This document shows, piece by piece, positions 33,041 through 46,160 of a stretch of DNA of 64,000 nt. Both the position numbers and the translations under genes were made by a program. The stretch covers positions 16,623,967 to 16,687,966 of the forward strand of contig JBANSL010000004.1 in the NCBI GenBank assembly GCA_037127255.1, read 5' to 3'. The DNA comes from Persicaria tinctoria (lineage: Eukaryota > Streptophyta > Magnoliopsida > Caryophyllales > Polygonaceae). Each line of letters opens with the position of its first letter. Within the stretch, counting starts at the first letter, position 1. A model generated the notes under the pieces. The model was not told the DNA's origin. It did not search any database and worked only from the letters and a program-made list of their open reading frames with translations.

Positions 33041-33397
33041 TTACTCCTAAAATATATTATATTAAAGGAATTAACTATCAACCAAAAAATGGATATATTA
33101 AACTGAAAAGGCTGAGCTAGTTTGTTCATACATGAACATGAGCATGATACATCTCAATCTCATCTCATGCTTTAAAACTCAAAACAAAACACTCAAATAA
33201 ATGCGAGTAAATAATAATAAAAATATAATAAAATAATAAATGGGGATCCCGTAAACGTAGACAGGACTCCAATTCCCAAAGAAGATATCAGCTGGGTAAA
33301 TTATTTTAAAGAAAAAAAACAATCCTCAACCAGATTTAGTAATAACTTCACAGACGCGCCTCCACATTCTCTTTTGTCGATCCTCTCCGTCCCATCA

Positions 33398-33406
33398 TAT
33401 ATTAAT
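33398..33406 (+). promoter_or_regulatory. Candidate TATA box of the SMR-like gene
   Basis: TATATTAAT lies 53 bases upstream of the ATG at 33459, so any leader would be short. It is the best TATA-like match close to the gene. Confidence 0.4.
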
Positions 33407-33458
33407 TGAACCAGACGCCCCTCCCTCATCTATCCCCCACCCCATCGCGATTGCTTCC

Positions 33459-33791
33459 ATGTCGACAGATCTGGAGATCCAATTACCTCCGATCCGAGTC
33501 CACACAAACTCCCTCCACTGCGATCTTCTTCTTCTATCCGGAATTCCGTTGTCGCAGAATTCCTCTTCCGACGACCTCTGCCGGACTCCGACATCGGCCG
33601 ATCACCGGATTCCGCAGCTCAGAAGCCCCCCGCCTGCGCCTCGGAAGAAGAGGCGTCGGCCTCTCCCCTCCAAGACGAAGCTCAGATCCGAATTGGAGTT
33701 TTTCGAGATCGTTAACCGAGATGAACTCGACGAGTTGTTCAGAACCGGATTTGAGCTCGCTTCCAAGAGGAATAAGTGCTTAATTATATAA
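33459..33791 (+). CDS. SIAMESE-RELATED-type cyclin-dependent kinase inhibitor
   Basis: Single exon, 110 codons, usual length for this plant-specific family. It opens MSTDLEIQLPPIRV, close in type to SMR starts. TPTSADHRIP at residues 43-52 is the family's signature motif, followed by PPPAPRKKRRR (57-67), a basic stretch that may serve in nuclear import. EFFEIVNRDELDELF at 80-94 matches the C-terminal conserved motif of SMR proteins. SMR proteins bind CDK-cyclin complexes and slow division or promote endoreduplication in the nucleus. The gene stands between a LINE 2.3 kb upstream and a copia insertion 0.7 kb downstream. The family call is from motif memory; which SMR it is cannot be told. Confidence 0.8.
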   Translation: MSTDLEIQLPPIRVHTNSLHCDLLLLSGIPLSQNSSSDDLCRTPTSADHRIPQLRSPPPAPRKKRRRPLPSKTKLRSELEFFEIVNRDELDELFRTGFELASKRNKCLII

Positions 33792-34521
33792 TCTGAACAA
33801 GCTTTTTTTGGTGGATTTTCAAAAGGCCTCTGTGAATTTTACTGGCCGGGACTGCTTCTCCCGATCCGCGCCATCGCTCTCTCGTTTTTGTCCTTCCTTC
33901 CGAGATGCTCATAAGATATCAATTCAGGTATATTTAATTTAATTATCGACGGGGAGGATTTTAATTTACTTTTTGGTAAATCTACATGTGTTATAGATCA
34001 TATATCCTGAATAGGTTTCCAGCTGCTGCGATCGAAGGTCAATCTAAATCAGGATTTATGTCCGATCGATCAATAATAATATGAATTGTAATCATTTTTC
34101 CTATATATCCGAATTATATATATTTGGTCAATCATCTGATTGACCAATTTCATTTACACTTACTTAAAAAGCTTTAATTGATTGGATGTGATCTATGCCT
34201 GGTTTTATATACTGATCGTTGCTTTATACACGGTTAATTTATCGCCAATGATCCAATGGGCGACGACGGTTTTAAAAACTAGAAAAAAAAAAAAAGACGG
34301 CGACGGTCTTAAAAACCGTAGAAATGTAGGCTGGTACTGTTGTTGAATCATGGGAAAGTCCGAGGCTAACCCGACTTCAAATCGTTTATAAATAGAAACG
34401 ATGGGCGAAGTGGTAGTGTAGTTGGAAACACACATTGAGGTTTTTGAAAATATGTCGACGTTGTTGTTTTTGTCGTGATCATGTCCTCCCCACTGTTGCA
34501 TTGAATCTGAAAAACTTGTTC
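33792..34521. other. 3' flank of the SMR-like gene
   Basis: Probable 3' UTR followed by AT-rich DNA. GACGGTTTTAAAAACTAG and GACGGTCTTAAAAACCGT at 34264-34319 make a short repeated, partly palindromic motif. No further gene. Confidence 0.4.
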
Positions 34522-34830
34522 AGAACTGTGGAACCTTGATCAATCAACAATGGAGGTTTAGAGAGAGAGATATCTCAAAATCAAAGAGAAGAAGAAGCTG
34601 TAGAAGTTGTTATGTTGGTTAGGAGCTTTACATGTATATATAGGCTCCTATCCTTCACTTTCGAGTATTTACAGAACACCTCCCAATACTCTCTAATTAC
34701 AACAATATAACCTTAGTCCTTATATAGTCATTACCCTCCCCTCAAGTTGGAGATGGGGTTTCAAATACCATTCCCAACTTGACTTCAAGAAACTGATGTT
34801 GTGCCTCTCCAAGAGCTTTTGTCATCCAAT

Positions 34831-35717
34831 TGAAGGAATTGTGTCCTTTAATTTAATGTGCAATCACTAAACATGTAATATGACAATTGATAGAGACATT
34901 CAATCCGGTTATTTTAGGAATCGTAATGCTTTGCTAGAAGCCAACTACGATTAATAGGGTTAAACGGTTTAATCCTATGACTATTATAAACGGGTCCTAT
35001 GAGGTCACACACTTTGAGTTGACGGATTAGATCAACGAGATTGATCATGTATTAATCTATATGTGATATATTATTAATAGGAAATAATATTTATTTGAGA
35101 AATAAATAATAGATGTTATTTATTTGATAAATAACATTACGTACATTTGATATGGGTGTACATACCTCTTTTGGTCCAACCTAATAAATAGGCTCCTAAT
35201 TAATTTGGATTAACAAGGAGTTAAAAAGGAAAAGACCGTTTGCAAGCATTGCTTTGATTTTGACCGTTTCTTTCTTACAAACGGACATTCAATTAAGGCT
35301 TGGCAAATGAGTTACAAAGGGGATGGATGCAGAGAATGAATTAGCATTTTGCTAATTTTCTAAAAAGGGGCATACGGAGCATCAGTACGTAGAGAAACAT
35401 AAGGAAATCAAAAGTGTTGATTTCAAAGGTTGTTAATCACCATCATCAATCCCAAGCAATTCGATTGCAAGTCTTTTGACCTTTGTCCTAGCAGTCGAAG
35501 GCTAAGGAGATCTAGATACCGGGCTCGTGTGGACCAAGTAGAGAAGTCGCATTTGAGGCTTTCGTTCTCTTCCGATTCCAACCAGATTCGATCCGGTTCA
35601 CGCATCAAAGGTATATACTCTAAACAATGATTGATCTATCAATTATGCATGAAGATCCTACGATTAGATGTTTAGATATGATATGAAATTCCGCTAAACG
35701 CATCTAATTATCCTTCA
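34831..35717 (+). repeat. Left LTR of the inner copia
   Basis: Starts TGAAGGAATTGTGTCC and ends AATTATCCTTCA. It has a 29-base stretch (about 35098-35126) absent from the right LTR and built on the neighbouring TTATTTGA(G/T)AAATAA words, probably a local duplication. Confidence 0.9.
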
Positions 35718-37103
35718 ATTGGTATCAGAGCCATCTTGCATAAATTGATACGATCAATAGATGAATTGTTAATTTTGATGCGGATCTTGATTTAAATTGA
35801 TGGTAAATTATATATGGATAAAATGTAAAATTGAAATGGAGATTTTGATGAATTGAGAGATGAAATTGTATGAATTGACATGGAAATAGTATACCACCGA
35901 TCCGAGTCGGATTCGATCCGAATCGGTGATGGAATCGAAACGGTGGATGATTTCCGAGTGTATATTTGGCTAGATCTCAAAATATACTTGATATAACATA
36001 TTTGCCATAAAATATTTGGTTGTAAAATATTTGCCGGTGAATTGAGATTTTGCCCATTAAATTAAGATGGATAATATTATGATATTGTTTATTTTAATTA
36101 TTTCCTAAAAGTTAGGAAATCCCACTTAAGATTAATATTTGATATTATATCTTTTTCATACAATTTAATCCAATTATTACATTTTATGGTTAATATTGAT
36201 TAATGCCATATAAGGATTTAAATTTTAAATTGAGATTAATTATTATGCTTGTTTTATATTATGATATAAATTGCTTGCATAAGGTGACTAGTATGGCCCA
36301 TAAATACGATCTGCGCATCGTTATGTTTTTTTGTACACGATCTGCGTATCGTCATGTATTTTTGTATTTAATTTTCGGTAATTAGATTATTAGGAAATAT
36401 TGTAATACAAGAAGAAGAAGACATAAGAAGTTCAAGGATGGAGATCCGTGAAGGATGCGAGGGTGGAGACCCATGAAGATTAGATCTTTAAAATTTTGCA
36501 TCGTAGGGGTCATACTAGGATCACAATTTTATTGCATTTTGAATGCTTTATTTAAGTCTTTATATTATTTTTTTATTTATGACATTTTTTTTCACTTATA
36601 AATAAAAGGCAAATAAAAGACTTAAGTTCCTAAGGTAAATTGGGGCAATGCCTTTCCATATCATAACCCATTAAGTTTTGGATTTTTGGTTGGATGGGCT
36701 TCACAAAAGTGAGGGTGTCTTTCCATAATCTTGGGCTAATGAGGGTGAATCTATACGAGGGTTCATAAACCTTGATATGGTTGTACCCAACGAGATACCA
36801 AAAGACAAAGTTTTGGATCTTGAGGCATAGGATGATTCAACATTGGATGTGGATCATCAACCAAGAGTTATAATGAGTTATAATTAGTAATTGTTACTTA
36901 CCTTGAGCACACAAGACTCAAGGCAGTGCAAAAGTACGTTGGGTCTTGTTTGTAATGGGATCTTGGAATCATTTTATTCACCAAGAACGATAACAATATG
37001 AATAAAATGCGCATTTACTTATTTTAAAGGTGTTTAATTTTAAGTAATTTGCATTTCGAACATATACTGATTTGCATGTCATTTCCTTTTATATCTAGAC
37101 ATT
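35718..37103. other. Leader of the inner copia
   Basis: About 1.4 kb between the primer site and gag without a supported ORF. ACGATCTGCGCATCGT and ACGATCTGCGTATCGTC repeat near 36305-36355. Confidence 0.6.
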
Positions 37104-38122
37104 ATGTCGAACGATAACTTGAAATTCACCCTGCGCTCAATAGTTGAGAAGAACAAATTGAATGGAACAAACTTTCTCGATTGGGAAAGGAATCTGAGAA
37201 TTGTTCTCGGGTCCGAAAGGCGTGAGGACGTCCTGAACACCCCTATCCCTACTATCATCGACGACTCATCAGATGAGGAGAAGGTGAGAGTAATAGAGTT
37301 AAAGAGTGAGTCTTTGCTTGTGACTTGTCTGATGCTAGCAGGCATGGAACCTGACCTTCAAAAGAGGTTTGAACACCAGGATGCCTACACTATCATCTCC
37401 AACCTGAAAATGCTGTTTCAGGAACAGGCAAGGATTGAACGATATGAAACTCACAAGGCTATACTGGATAGCAAGCTTGTGAAGGGAAAGCCAGTAGGTC
37501 CCCATGTGTTCAACATGATCGGTCTTTTTAGCCGTATGGAGACACTGGGTACCCCATATGACCAAGAGTTGGCCACGGATATCGTCTTGCACTCCTTACA
37601 TGATGACTTTGCCTCATTCAGGATGAACTACCATATGCATGGTATTAAGAAAAATCTGAATGAACTCCATGGTATGCTCAAAGTTGCCGAGCAGAATACT
37701 CCTAGTGACAACAAGAAGGAAGTTCTAAATGTCAACAAGGGGAAAGGGTTCAAGAAAACAATTCCCAAGGGAAGGGCAAAGAAGTTGCAAAACCTAAGGG
37801 TGGTGAGAAGCCAAGAGTGGCTGCAGACCATGATTGTTTCCACTGTAAGGCTAAGGGACACTGGAAAAGAAACTGTCCCAAGTACCTGGAAGATAAGAAG
37901 AATGGGACTTTGAGTTCCAACACTTCGGGTGTTTATGTTATTGAATTACTGTCAACCAATGTCCTCACATTAGATAATGGTCCTACTTGGGTATTAGATA
38001 CCGCATGTGGTGCTCACATTATTTTAAATGTGCAGGGACTAAGAAATAGGAGACAAGTGAAGAAAGGGGAGATAGACCTACGCGTCGGAAATGGAGCAAG
38101 TGTTGCTGCACTTGTCGTATGA
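37104..38122 (+). pseudogene. gag and protease of the inner copia, frameshifted
   Basis: MSNDNLKFTLRSIVEKNKLNGTNFLDWERNLRIVL opens a typical copia Gag, open to 37913. Near 37790 the frame moves: the zinc knuckle CFHCKAKGHWKRNC and the protease site WVLDTACGAHI are read in the frame at 37817. The protease site has DTA where DSG/DTG is usual. TGA at 38120-38122 ends this part. Confidence 0.8.
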
Positions 38123-39043
38123 GATTTTAGTTTATCTCTTCCTTCTGGTTTAATCTTAGAACTGAATAATTGTTATTTTGTTCCTAGCATTACAAAGAAC
38201 CTTGTTTCGGCTGCAGTAATTTATTCTGAAGGTTTTAATTTTAGCACTACAAATGAATATATAATTATTCACAAGAATGATATCTTCTATGCTCGTGCTC
38301 AAGATATTAATGGAATATTTGTATTCGACCTTACAACAGAATCTTATAACATAAATACAAAAAGGCAAAAATCAAGTAAGTTGAGTGAAGCCTACCTATG
38401 GCACTGTCGTTTGGGTCACATCAGTTTAGACCGCATGAAGAAGTTCCATAAAGATGGACTTCTAAAAGACGTGGATTGTGAATCCATTGATACATGTGAG
38501 TCATGTTTGATGGGCAAGATGACAAGGTCACCTTTCAAAGGAACAAATGAAATGGCTACTGAGCTATTGGGCATTATACATACTGATGTATGTGGGCCAA
38601 TGAGTACAGAAGCTAGAGGTGGTTATAAATACTTCATCACATTTACCGATGACAAGAGTAGATATGGATATATTTACCTTATGTCACATAAATCGGAATC
38701 CTTTGAAAAGTTCAAGGAATTTCAAAATGAGGTAGAGACTCAAACTGGCAAGAAAATAAAAGCACTTCGATCAGATCGTGGTGGTGAGTACTTGAGCCAT
38801 GAATTTGATCATCATTTGAAAAATTGTGGGATAGTAACACAATTGTCTACTCCAGAAACACCACAGCTTAACGGTGTATCTGAAAGGAGAAACAGGACCC
38901 TGTTAGACATGGTCCGATCTATGATGAGTTTTGCTGACCTTCCGGTATCCTTCTGGGGATATGCCCTCACAACTTCTGTACTTACACTAAACAGGACTCC
39001 GTCTAGAGCTGTAGACAAAACTCCATATGAGATATGGACTTGA
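38123..39043 (+). pseudogene. Integrase of the inner copia
   Basis: Same frame as the protease. It contains YLWHCRLGHISLDRMKK and CESCLMGKMTRSPF (zinc-binding region), IIHTDVCGPM and YGYIYLMSHKSE (core, first Asp), LRSDRGGEYLS (second Asp), and NGVSERRNRTLLDMVRSMM (Glu). TGA at 39041-39043 interrupts it in the C-terminal region; the same frame continues with FMKIWGCKAYVKRL. Confidence 0.85.
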
Positions 39044-39055
39044 AAGGTTCCAAAA

Positions 39056-40268
39056 TTGTCTTTCATGAAGATATGGGGATGTAAAGCTTATGTAAAGCGT
39101 TTACAAACAGATAAGTTTGCCCCTAAATCAGATAAATGCTATTTTATAGGGTATCCAAAAGGTAGTTTTGGATATTACTTCTACAGTCCCGCTGAACAAA
39201 AGGTGTTTGTTGCAAGGGATAGTGTCTTTTTGGAAAGAGAGTTCATTTCCAATAAGTCAAGTGGGAGAAATATTCATCTTGAACCAGTTCATGATGAAGA
39301 GCAACAAACTCAACAACGAGATGACATAGATGATGTCGAGGACGAGTTGATGGTTTTGGAAGGCCAAGGGCCCCAAATCATCCAAGAACCGGAACAAGAG
39401 GATCCACAAACAGTTGTGGAAACTGTTCCAGCTCCAGTTGTTGAACCAGTTGAACCCACTCGTAGATGAGATAGGCCAAGGGTACAACCAAGACGTTATG
39501 ATGATTTCATCTTGAATGTAAACCATGATGTTCTTCTGTTAGAACATGATGAGCCTAATACCTATAAGCAAGCAACGACTGGTCCAGACTCCAAGAAATG
39601 GCTTGAGGCCATGAGATCCGAAATGGATTCGATGTTTGAAAATCAAACTTGATAGATTTGCCAGATGGGGTAAAACCCATAGGGAGCAAATGGGTTTTCA
39701 AACTCAAGACAGATAAGGATGGAAAGGTATCTATATACAAGGCAAGATTAGTTGCCAAAGGTTTTTAACAGATTCATGGTATAGACTATGATGAGACCTT
39801 TTCACCAGTTGTCATGATAAGATCCATTAGGATAATCCTTGCTATTGCGGCCTATTATGATTATGAGATTTGGCAAATGGATGTCAAAACCGCCTTCCTG
39901 AATGGATTCTTGGAAGAGGATGTGTACATGACACAACCAGAGGGTTTTGAAGATCCAAGTGATACAGGGAAGGTATGCAAGCTTAAGAGGTCTATATATG
40001 GACTTAAGCAAGCATCAAGGAGTTGAAACTTTCGGTTTGATGAAAGGATCAAAGAGTTTGATTTCATCAGATGCGAAGAGGACCCTTGTGTATACAAGAA
40101 GTTTAGTGGGAGTAAAGTGGTCTTCTTAGTCTTGTATGTGGATGGCATACTACTTATTGGTAATGACATTCCGATGCTAGAGTCCGTTAAGGAGTGGCTG
40201 AAGAAATGTTTCTCAATGAAGGACTTGTGAGAGGCAGAGTATATACTTGGAATAAAGATCTATAGAGA
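39056..40268 (+). pseudogene. Integrase tail and reverse transcriptase of the inner copia, several stops
   Basis: GCKAYVKRLQTDKFAPKSDKC is the integrase C-terminus, followed by a Gln/Glu-rich linker stopping at 39469. The RT can be followed through stops: [58 protein letters not shown]. The active site reads LYVDGILL, with Gly (codon 40144-40146) in place of the second Asp of YVDD, so this copy's RT would be dead even without the stops. Confidence 0.8.
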
Positions 40269-41111
40269 TTGCTTGGATTGAGTCAGAGAACTTATATAGA
40301 TAAGATTCTCAACAGATTCAAAATGCAAGATTCCAAGAAAGGGTTTTTACCAATGCAACATGGTGTATATCTCAGCAAGACGCAGTGTCCTAAGGCACAT
40401 ACTGAGCTAAAGAAGATGAGTAAGATTCCTTATGCTTCTGCTATAGGATCTATCATGTATGCTATGGTGTGTACACGACCTGATGTTGCATATGCTTTGA
40501 GCATGTGTAGCAGATACCAATTGAATCCAGGAGAGGCACACTGGTGTGCAGCTAAGAACATCCTGAAGTACTTGAGAAGAACCAAGGATGATTTCTTAGT
40601 ATATGGGGGTGATGACCAGTTGATCGTACAAGGCTATACTGATGCAAGCTTCCAGACTGACCGAGATGGCTTTGAATCTCAATCGGGATATGTTTTCATC
40701 CTTAATGGAGGAGCTGTGAGCTGGAAGAGCTCCAAACAAGACACAGTTGCCGATTCTACGACAGAAGCTGAATATATAGCCGATAGTGAAGCAGCTAAGG
40801 AGGCTGTCTGGATGAGGAAGTTCATAGATGAACTCGGTGTTGTTCCTAGCATTTCAGGGCCTATTGACATCTATTGTGACAACAATGGTGCCATATCCCA
40901 AGCCAAGGAACCGAGTTCAAGCTCCAAATCCAGACACGTTATGAGGAAGTATCACCTTATTCGCCGCATAGTCACCGAGGGTGACATTAAGATGTGTAAG
41001 GTGCATACAGATGACAACATTGCAGATCCACTGACAAAGCCCATGCCTAGGCCCAAGCATGATAGTCACACTAGGGCTAAGGGTCTCAAACACATTGGAG
41101 AATGGCTTTGA
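40269..41111 (+). pseudogene. RNase H end of the inner copia
   Basis: Open for 280 codons: SQRTYIDKILNRFKMQDSKK, VCTRPDVAYALSMCSRY, then RNase H with YTDASFQTD, STTEAEYIA, YCDNNGAISQAKEP and DDNIADPLTKPM. The catalytic acidic residues are present. Confidence 0.85.
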
Positions 41112-41942
41112 GATTGCTGTCTATTACATTTTATGTTTAGAGTGTTAGACACTAAGTTTATGTTCGATTGGATGATTTTATGATATATGATATTTCATCT
41201 TTATTTATATATTGTGTTGAACGATAATAAATAAAATGTCCAAATAATTCGTAGTTCACAAATGGGCTTATCTTAAGTGTTCTGGTAAATGAAACCCCAT
41301 TAAGTGAAATGCAGTTATGAATTATCACAAGTCCGTAGTCTGAAATTATCAACTTGGACATAGGTGATTTTATTAATGATTATATTGTAAGTTGACTGAT
41401 AGCGCTAGGTTTCATGGGATATAGGGACATGGAGATGTCTAGTCAATTACATATATATGTATGGATGATATATATATGACAGACCCACCTTAAGACTCTA
41501 CAAAATGGATTGCCGAGTTTTAAGTTAAACCATGATTAGTAGATTCCTCATACATGAGTATGTTATGGTCTCTCTTGATGATTAGTATTTCTTTAACACG
41601 GCTAAACGCTTTCCGTAACAGGGAGTTATAAAGGTCGTAGTTGGGATTGCCAAAAGTTGAGTGGGAGTCATAGTCATACAAGACTGGAGATGTCCTCCTT
41701 CTTCATGCATATTGTGATGCATCGAAAAGGAATGGTGTCTAGGCCACTTGAAGAGCGAGAACTGAAAATGCATGGCCATGCTCGGATGGATTATTTGTAA
41801 TCATCCGCTTAATTGACAGTTCTAACTTGGATTTCAAGAAACGTATTTGATAATAGATAGGAATGTCACCATATCATCAAATAAGACATTAAGAGACAAA
41901 GGTATCTTATATTCCACACTTGTTTAAGGACAAGTGGGAGAT
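41112..41942. other. 3' non-coding region of the inner copia
   Basis: About 0.8 kb without an ORF, ending in a polypurine tract next to the right LTR. Confidence 0.6.
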
Positions 41943-42800
41943 TGAAGGAATTGTGTCCTTTAATTTAATGTGCAATGACTAAACATGGAATAGGACAATT
42001 GATAGAGATATTCAATCCGGTTATTTTAGGAATCGTAATGCTTTGCTAGAAGCCAACTACGATTAATAGGGTTAAACGGTTTAATCCAATGACTATTATA
42101 AACGGGTCCTATGAGGTCACACACTTTGAGTTGACGGATTAGATCAACGAGATTGATGATGTATTAATCTATATGTGATATATTATTAATAGGAAATAAT
42201 ATTTATTTGATAAATAACATTACGTACATTTGATATGGGTGTACATACCTCTTTTGGTCCAACCTAATAAATAGGCTCCTAATTAATTTGGATTAACAAG
42301 GAGTTAAAAAGGAAAAGACCGTTTGCAAGCATTGCTTTGATTTTGACCGTTTCTTTCTTACAAACGGACATTCAATTAAGGCTTGGCAAATGAGTTACAA
42401 AGGGGATGGATGCAGAGAATGAATTAGCATTTTGCTAATTTTCTAAAAAGGGGCATACGGAGCATCAGTACGTAGAGAAACATAAGGAAATCAAAAGTGT
42501 TGATTTCAAAGGTTGTTAATCACCATCATCAATCCCAAGCAATTCGATTGCAAGTCTTTTGACCTTTGTCCTAGCAGTCGAAGGCTAAGGAGATCTAGAT
42601 ACCGGGCTCGTGTGGACCAAGTAGAGAAGTCGCATTTGAGGCTTTCGTTCTCTTCCGATTCCAACCAGATTCGATCCGGTTTACGCATCAAAGGTATATA
42701 CTCTAAACAATGATTGATCTATCAATTATGCATGAAGATCCTACGATTAGATGTTTAGATATGATCTGAAATTCCGCTAAACGCATCTAATTATCCTTCA
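41943..42800 (+). repeat. Right LTR of the inner copia
   Basis: 858 bp, TGAAGGA to TCCTTCA, about 99 percent like the left LTR apart from the 29-base gap. Confidence 0.9.
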
Positions 42801-45068
42801 CAAATCTGCCAGTTGAAGAGCTGAGGGAATGTGATGAGTTTGAAGGAAGCCATCTTGTTGTTGTTATCTAACAAAGTGGCAATCAATCCTTAGATGCTTC
42901 GTCCTTTCATGGAAGACAGGATTAGCTGCAAGGTGCTCTGCTGATCTGTTGTCACAGTATAGAGGAATAGGACGAGGAATATGCACCCTTAACTGAGCAA
43001 ACAGACCTTCTAGTCATATCATTTCACTTGAAGCATAGGACATAGCTCTATATTCTGATTATTTGGAGGATTTAGAGGTTGTCTTATGTTTCTTAGTTTT
43101 CCAGGAAACTAAGTTCTTTCCAAGCATCATGCAGTATCCAGAGAGTGATTTGGCAGAATAAGCACAAGAGCCCCAGTCTGCGTCTGTGTATGCTTAGATA
43201 TCAAGTAAAGAATCCTTAGAATAGAACAAGCCTGCATTCAAGGTACCCTTGAGATATCTGAGAACATGGAGTGCAGCTTGATAATGAGGAATCCTTGGAG
43301 AACTGATGAACTGAGATAGATGTTGGACTGCATATGATAAGTCAGGTCTTGTCATGTTGAGGAGGAGAAGACGTCCAACTAGCCTTCTGTATACTTCTAG
43401 ATCTTCTAACATATCACCTTCATCTAGAGACAGTTTCAGGCCTCTTTGTAGAGGAAACTTGGATTCCTTTGCATCAAGCATTTCTGTATCTTTGAGCAGG
43501 TCCAAAGTGTATTTCCTTTGATGGATTGTCATTCCAGTTGCTGACCTTGAGATCTCCACTCCTAGAAAGTATCTGACCTGGCCAAGATCTTTGATGGTGA
43601 ACTTGGAATGCAGTTGTGCCTTTGTGTTGATGATCACCTCTTCATCATCACCTGTTAACAGTAAATCGTCTACATACACAAGAGTTGTCACAATGCCTTT
43701 GGAAACAGGTTTAATAAACAGGGAATAATCTAATTTAGACTGTACATAGCCCAATGAAAGTAGGAACTTAGTAAGCTCTACATTCCATTGTCTACTGGCT
43801 TGTTTTAAGCCATACAAGGATCTCTTTAAGAGACACACCTGTCCTGGCTTAGCATTAACATAGCCATCTGGAATTTTCATGTAAATTTCTTCATCTAAAT
43901 ATCCATTTAAAACGGCATTATTTATATCTAATTGATGTATAGGCCAGTCTCTAACAGTAGCTAAAGAAAGTAAACATCTAACTGAAGTAAATTTAGCAAC
44001 AGGAGAAAAAGTATGCTTGTAATCTTTATTTTTCACCTGATTGTAATCTTTGGCAACTAAACGTGCCTTATACCTTTCAATGCTACCATCTGGCCTGTAT
44101 TTGAGTTTAAAAACCCATTTAGATCCAATTGGTATATGTCTTGGAGGAAGAGATGTTAATTCCCATGTCTTGTTCTTTTCCAGAGCCTCCAATTCTTTGT
44201 CCATTGCCTCAATCCATTTGGAGTCCTTTTTTGCTTGAGAAAAAGTGTGTGGTTCTGAAATTTGAACCATGTTGACAAAGGATCTCACAAAATCACTAGA
44301 GAAACAGTTAGTATCACCAAGAACATGAGATAAAAAACTCTGAGATATAGAATTATTTTGTGGAATGGAAGAGCACAAAAAATCTTTGAGCTTAGTAGGA
44401 AGCTGGTGTAACCTGTTAGATCTCCTTGGTTGAACATTCACCATTTGTAATGACTGGTTACTGGAGCCTGCATTCTCATTAGGCAATATATCTGGTACCT
44501 CAACATGTGTAAAATACTCATTTGAGTCACTACTAGTGTCACTAATGTGGCCATTGCCAACAGGGTCTGAGTTGGAATCTTGATTGTCATGCAGTAAACA
44601 GTTAATCCCATTATTTACTAAATCAGAGGAGTCAGCATGACTCACCAAGGGAAATTGAAAGGATGAGGATGAAGAGCCATCAGTACTTAAACCATCCTCT
44701 CTGAAAGGAAACTTATCTTCAAAAAACTGGACATGTCTACTGACAATATACTTGTTTGTGTCCAAACAATATAACCTGTAAGCTTTTTGTGCAAAAGGAT
44801 AGCCAACCAATATACATTTAAAAGCTTTGGAACCAAATTTATCCATCTTTGCCATGCAATTCAAAGCAAAGCATAAGCAACCAATAGTTTTGAGATCATC
44901 CAAAACAGGAGGAGAACCAAACATGACCTCAAAAGGAGATTTCCAATGTAACACTGCAGAAGGTAATTTATTGATGATATGTGTTGCAGCTAAAACACAA
45001 TCAGCCCAAAATTTCGCAGGCAAATGAGCATGTAAACGAATAGCTCTAGCAGTTTCAATAAGATACAT
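42801..45068 (-). pseudogene. Integrase end, RT and RNase H of the outer copia
   Basis: The long frame 43194-45068 (624 codons) reads from the integrase C-terminal part (RAIRLHAHLPAKFWADCVLAATHIINKLP) through GYPFAQKAYRLYCLDTNKYIVSRHVQFFEDKFPF to the RT ([49 protein letters not shown]) with an intact active site LVYVDDLLLTG. It stops in LFYSKDSLLDI; beyond the stop, YTDADWGSCAYSAKSLSGYC of RNase H continues to the inner insertion at 42800. Confidence 0.85.
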
Positions 45069-45164
45069 GTGTCTTCTCTCAACTTTACCATTATGTTGAG
45101 GAGTATAGGGAGCACTTCTTTGATGAATGATACCCTTCTCAGCAAAGAGCTTGAGACAATCTTT

Positions 45165-46160
45165 CTAAAGAAACTTTTTCCCATTATCACTTCTAAAACA
45201 CTTGACAGTAACATTAAATTGTGTGTGGACATAAGAGATAAAAGATGACAAAATCTGAAACACTTTAGTTTTACTAGCCATCATAAAAGTCCAGGTAACC
45301 CTGCTCTTGTCATCCATCACAGTAAGGAAATAAGAGAATCCTTCAATACTTTTGGTCTTATATGGACCCCAAATATCAAGGTGTACCAAATCAAAACAGT
45401 TCATAGAAACAGAAGTACTAACAGGAAATGGCAGTTTATGCATTTTACTCAAAACACAAGTTTCACAAGGAGGTAAGTGTTTAGCAGAAACATTAGGCAA
45501 AAGTAACATCTTGCTAAGAGATGCATAACCCAATCTAACATGAAGCTTCTGCAAAAGCTCAACATCTTTACAACCAATAGAAACATTGGATACAGATTTA
45601 TTATGTAAAGAACTAGAAACACTTGAAACAGGAAAGCAAGGAATTTTGATCTTGAAAGGCAGTTGCTCAGCAGTGCAGGTAGCCTGATCTTGTTGTAGCA
45701 TGTATAGTCCATTCAGCTTAGCTCCAGAACCTATGACTTGATTAGTGCTAAGGTCCTGGAAAAACCAATTGCCTGCTGTAAAGACTGCAGCTAAACTAGA
45801 ATCATCTACCAACTTACCAACCGACAACAAGTTATGCTTAAAGCTAGGCACAATTAACACATTTCTAAGCATAATTGAATCAGTTAAAACCAAATTACCA
45901 ATCTCAGTAACACAAGCAACACCACCATCAGGCATACCAACACTAATAGGTTTAGCCAGTAACCTTTTATCACAAAGTAAATGATCAAAAGCAGTCATAT
46001 GATCAATAGCTCCAGTATCTATGATCCAATCAGTTTCTTTCGAAAATCTTGCAAGGAAAGCCAAATTATAGGATATTGAATTACCTGCCATATTGGTCAC
46101 AGACTCACAGCACAGTTGATCTGGCTTTTGTCTTGCATAGCCCTCAAAAGCTCTTGACAA
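45165..46160 (-). pseudogene. Protease and integrase core of the outer copia
   Basis: WIIDTGAIDHM is the protease active site. CETCVLSKMHKLPF and LVHLDIWGPYKTKSIEGFSYFLTVMDDKSRVTW are integrase zinc-binding and core motifs; FRSDNGKKFL ends in a TAG (about 45166) within the core, after which the frame resumes. Confidence 0.85.

Larger units (their letters stand above)
34831..42800 (+). mobile_element. Inner Ty1-copia retrotransposon, plus strand
   Basis: LTRs at 34831-35717 (887 bp) and 41943-42800 (858 bp), TGAAGGA to TCCTTCA. The length difference is one 29-base segment in the left LTR near 35100. Flanks are CCAAT and CAAAT, a target duplication with one mismatch. The primer site TGGTATCAGAGC is at 35720-35731, and GGACAAGTGGGAGA is the polypurine tract at about 41928-41941. 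The LTRs otherwise differ by roughly nine substitutions, so it is fairly young, but its coding region has several stops and a shift. Confidence 0.92.
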
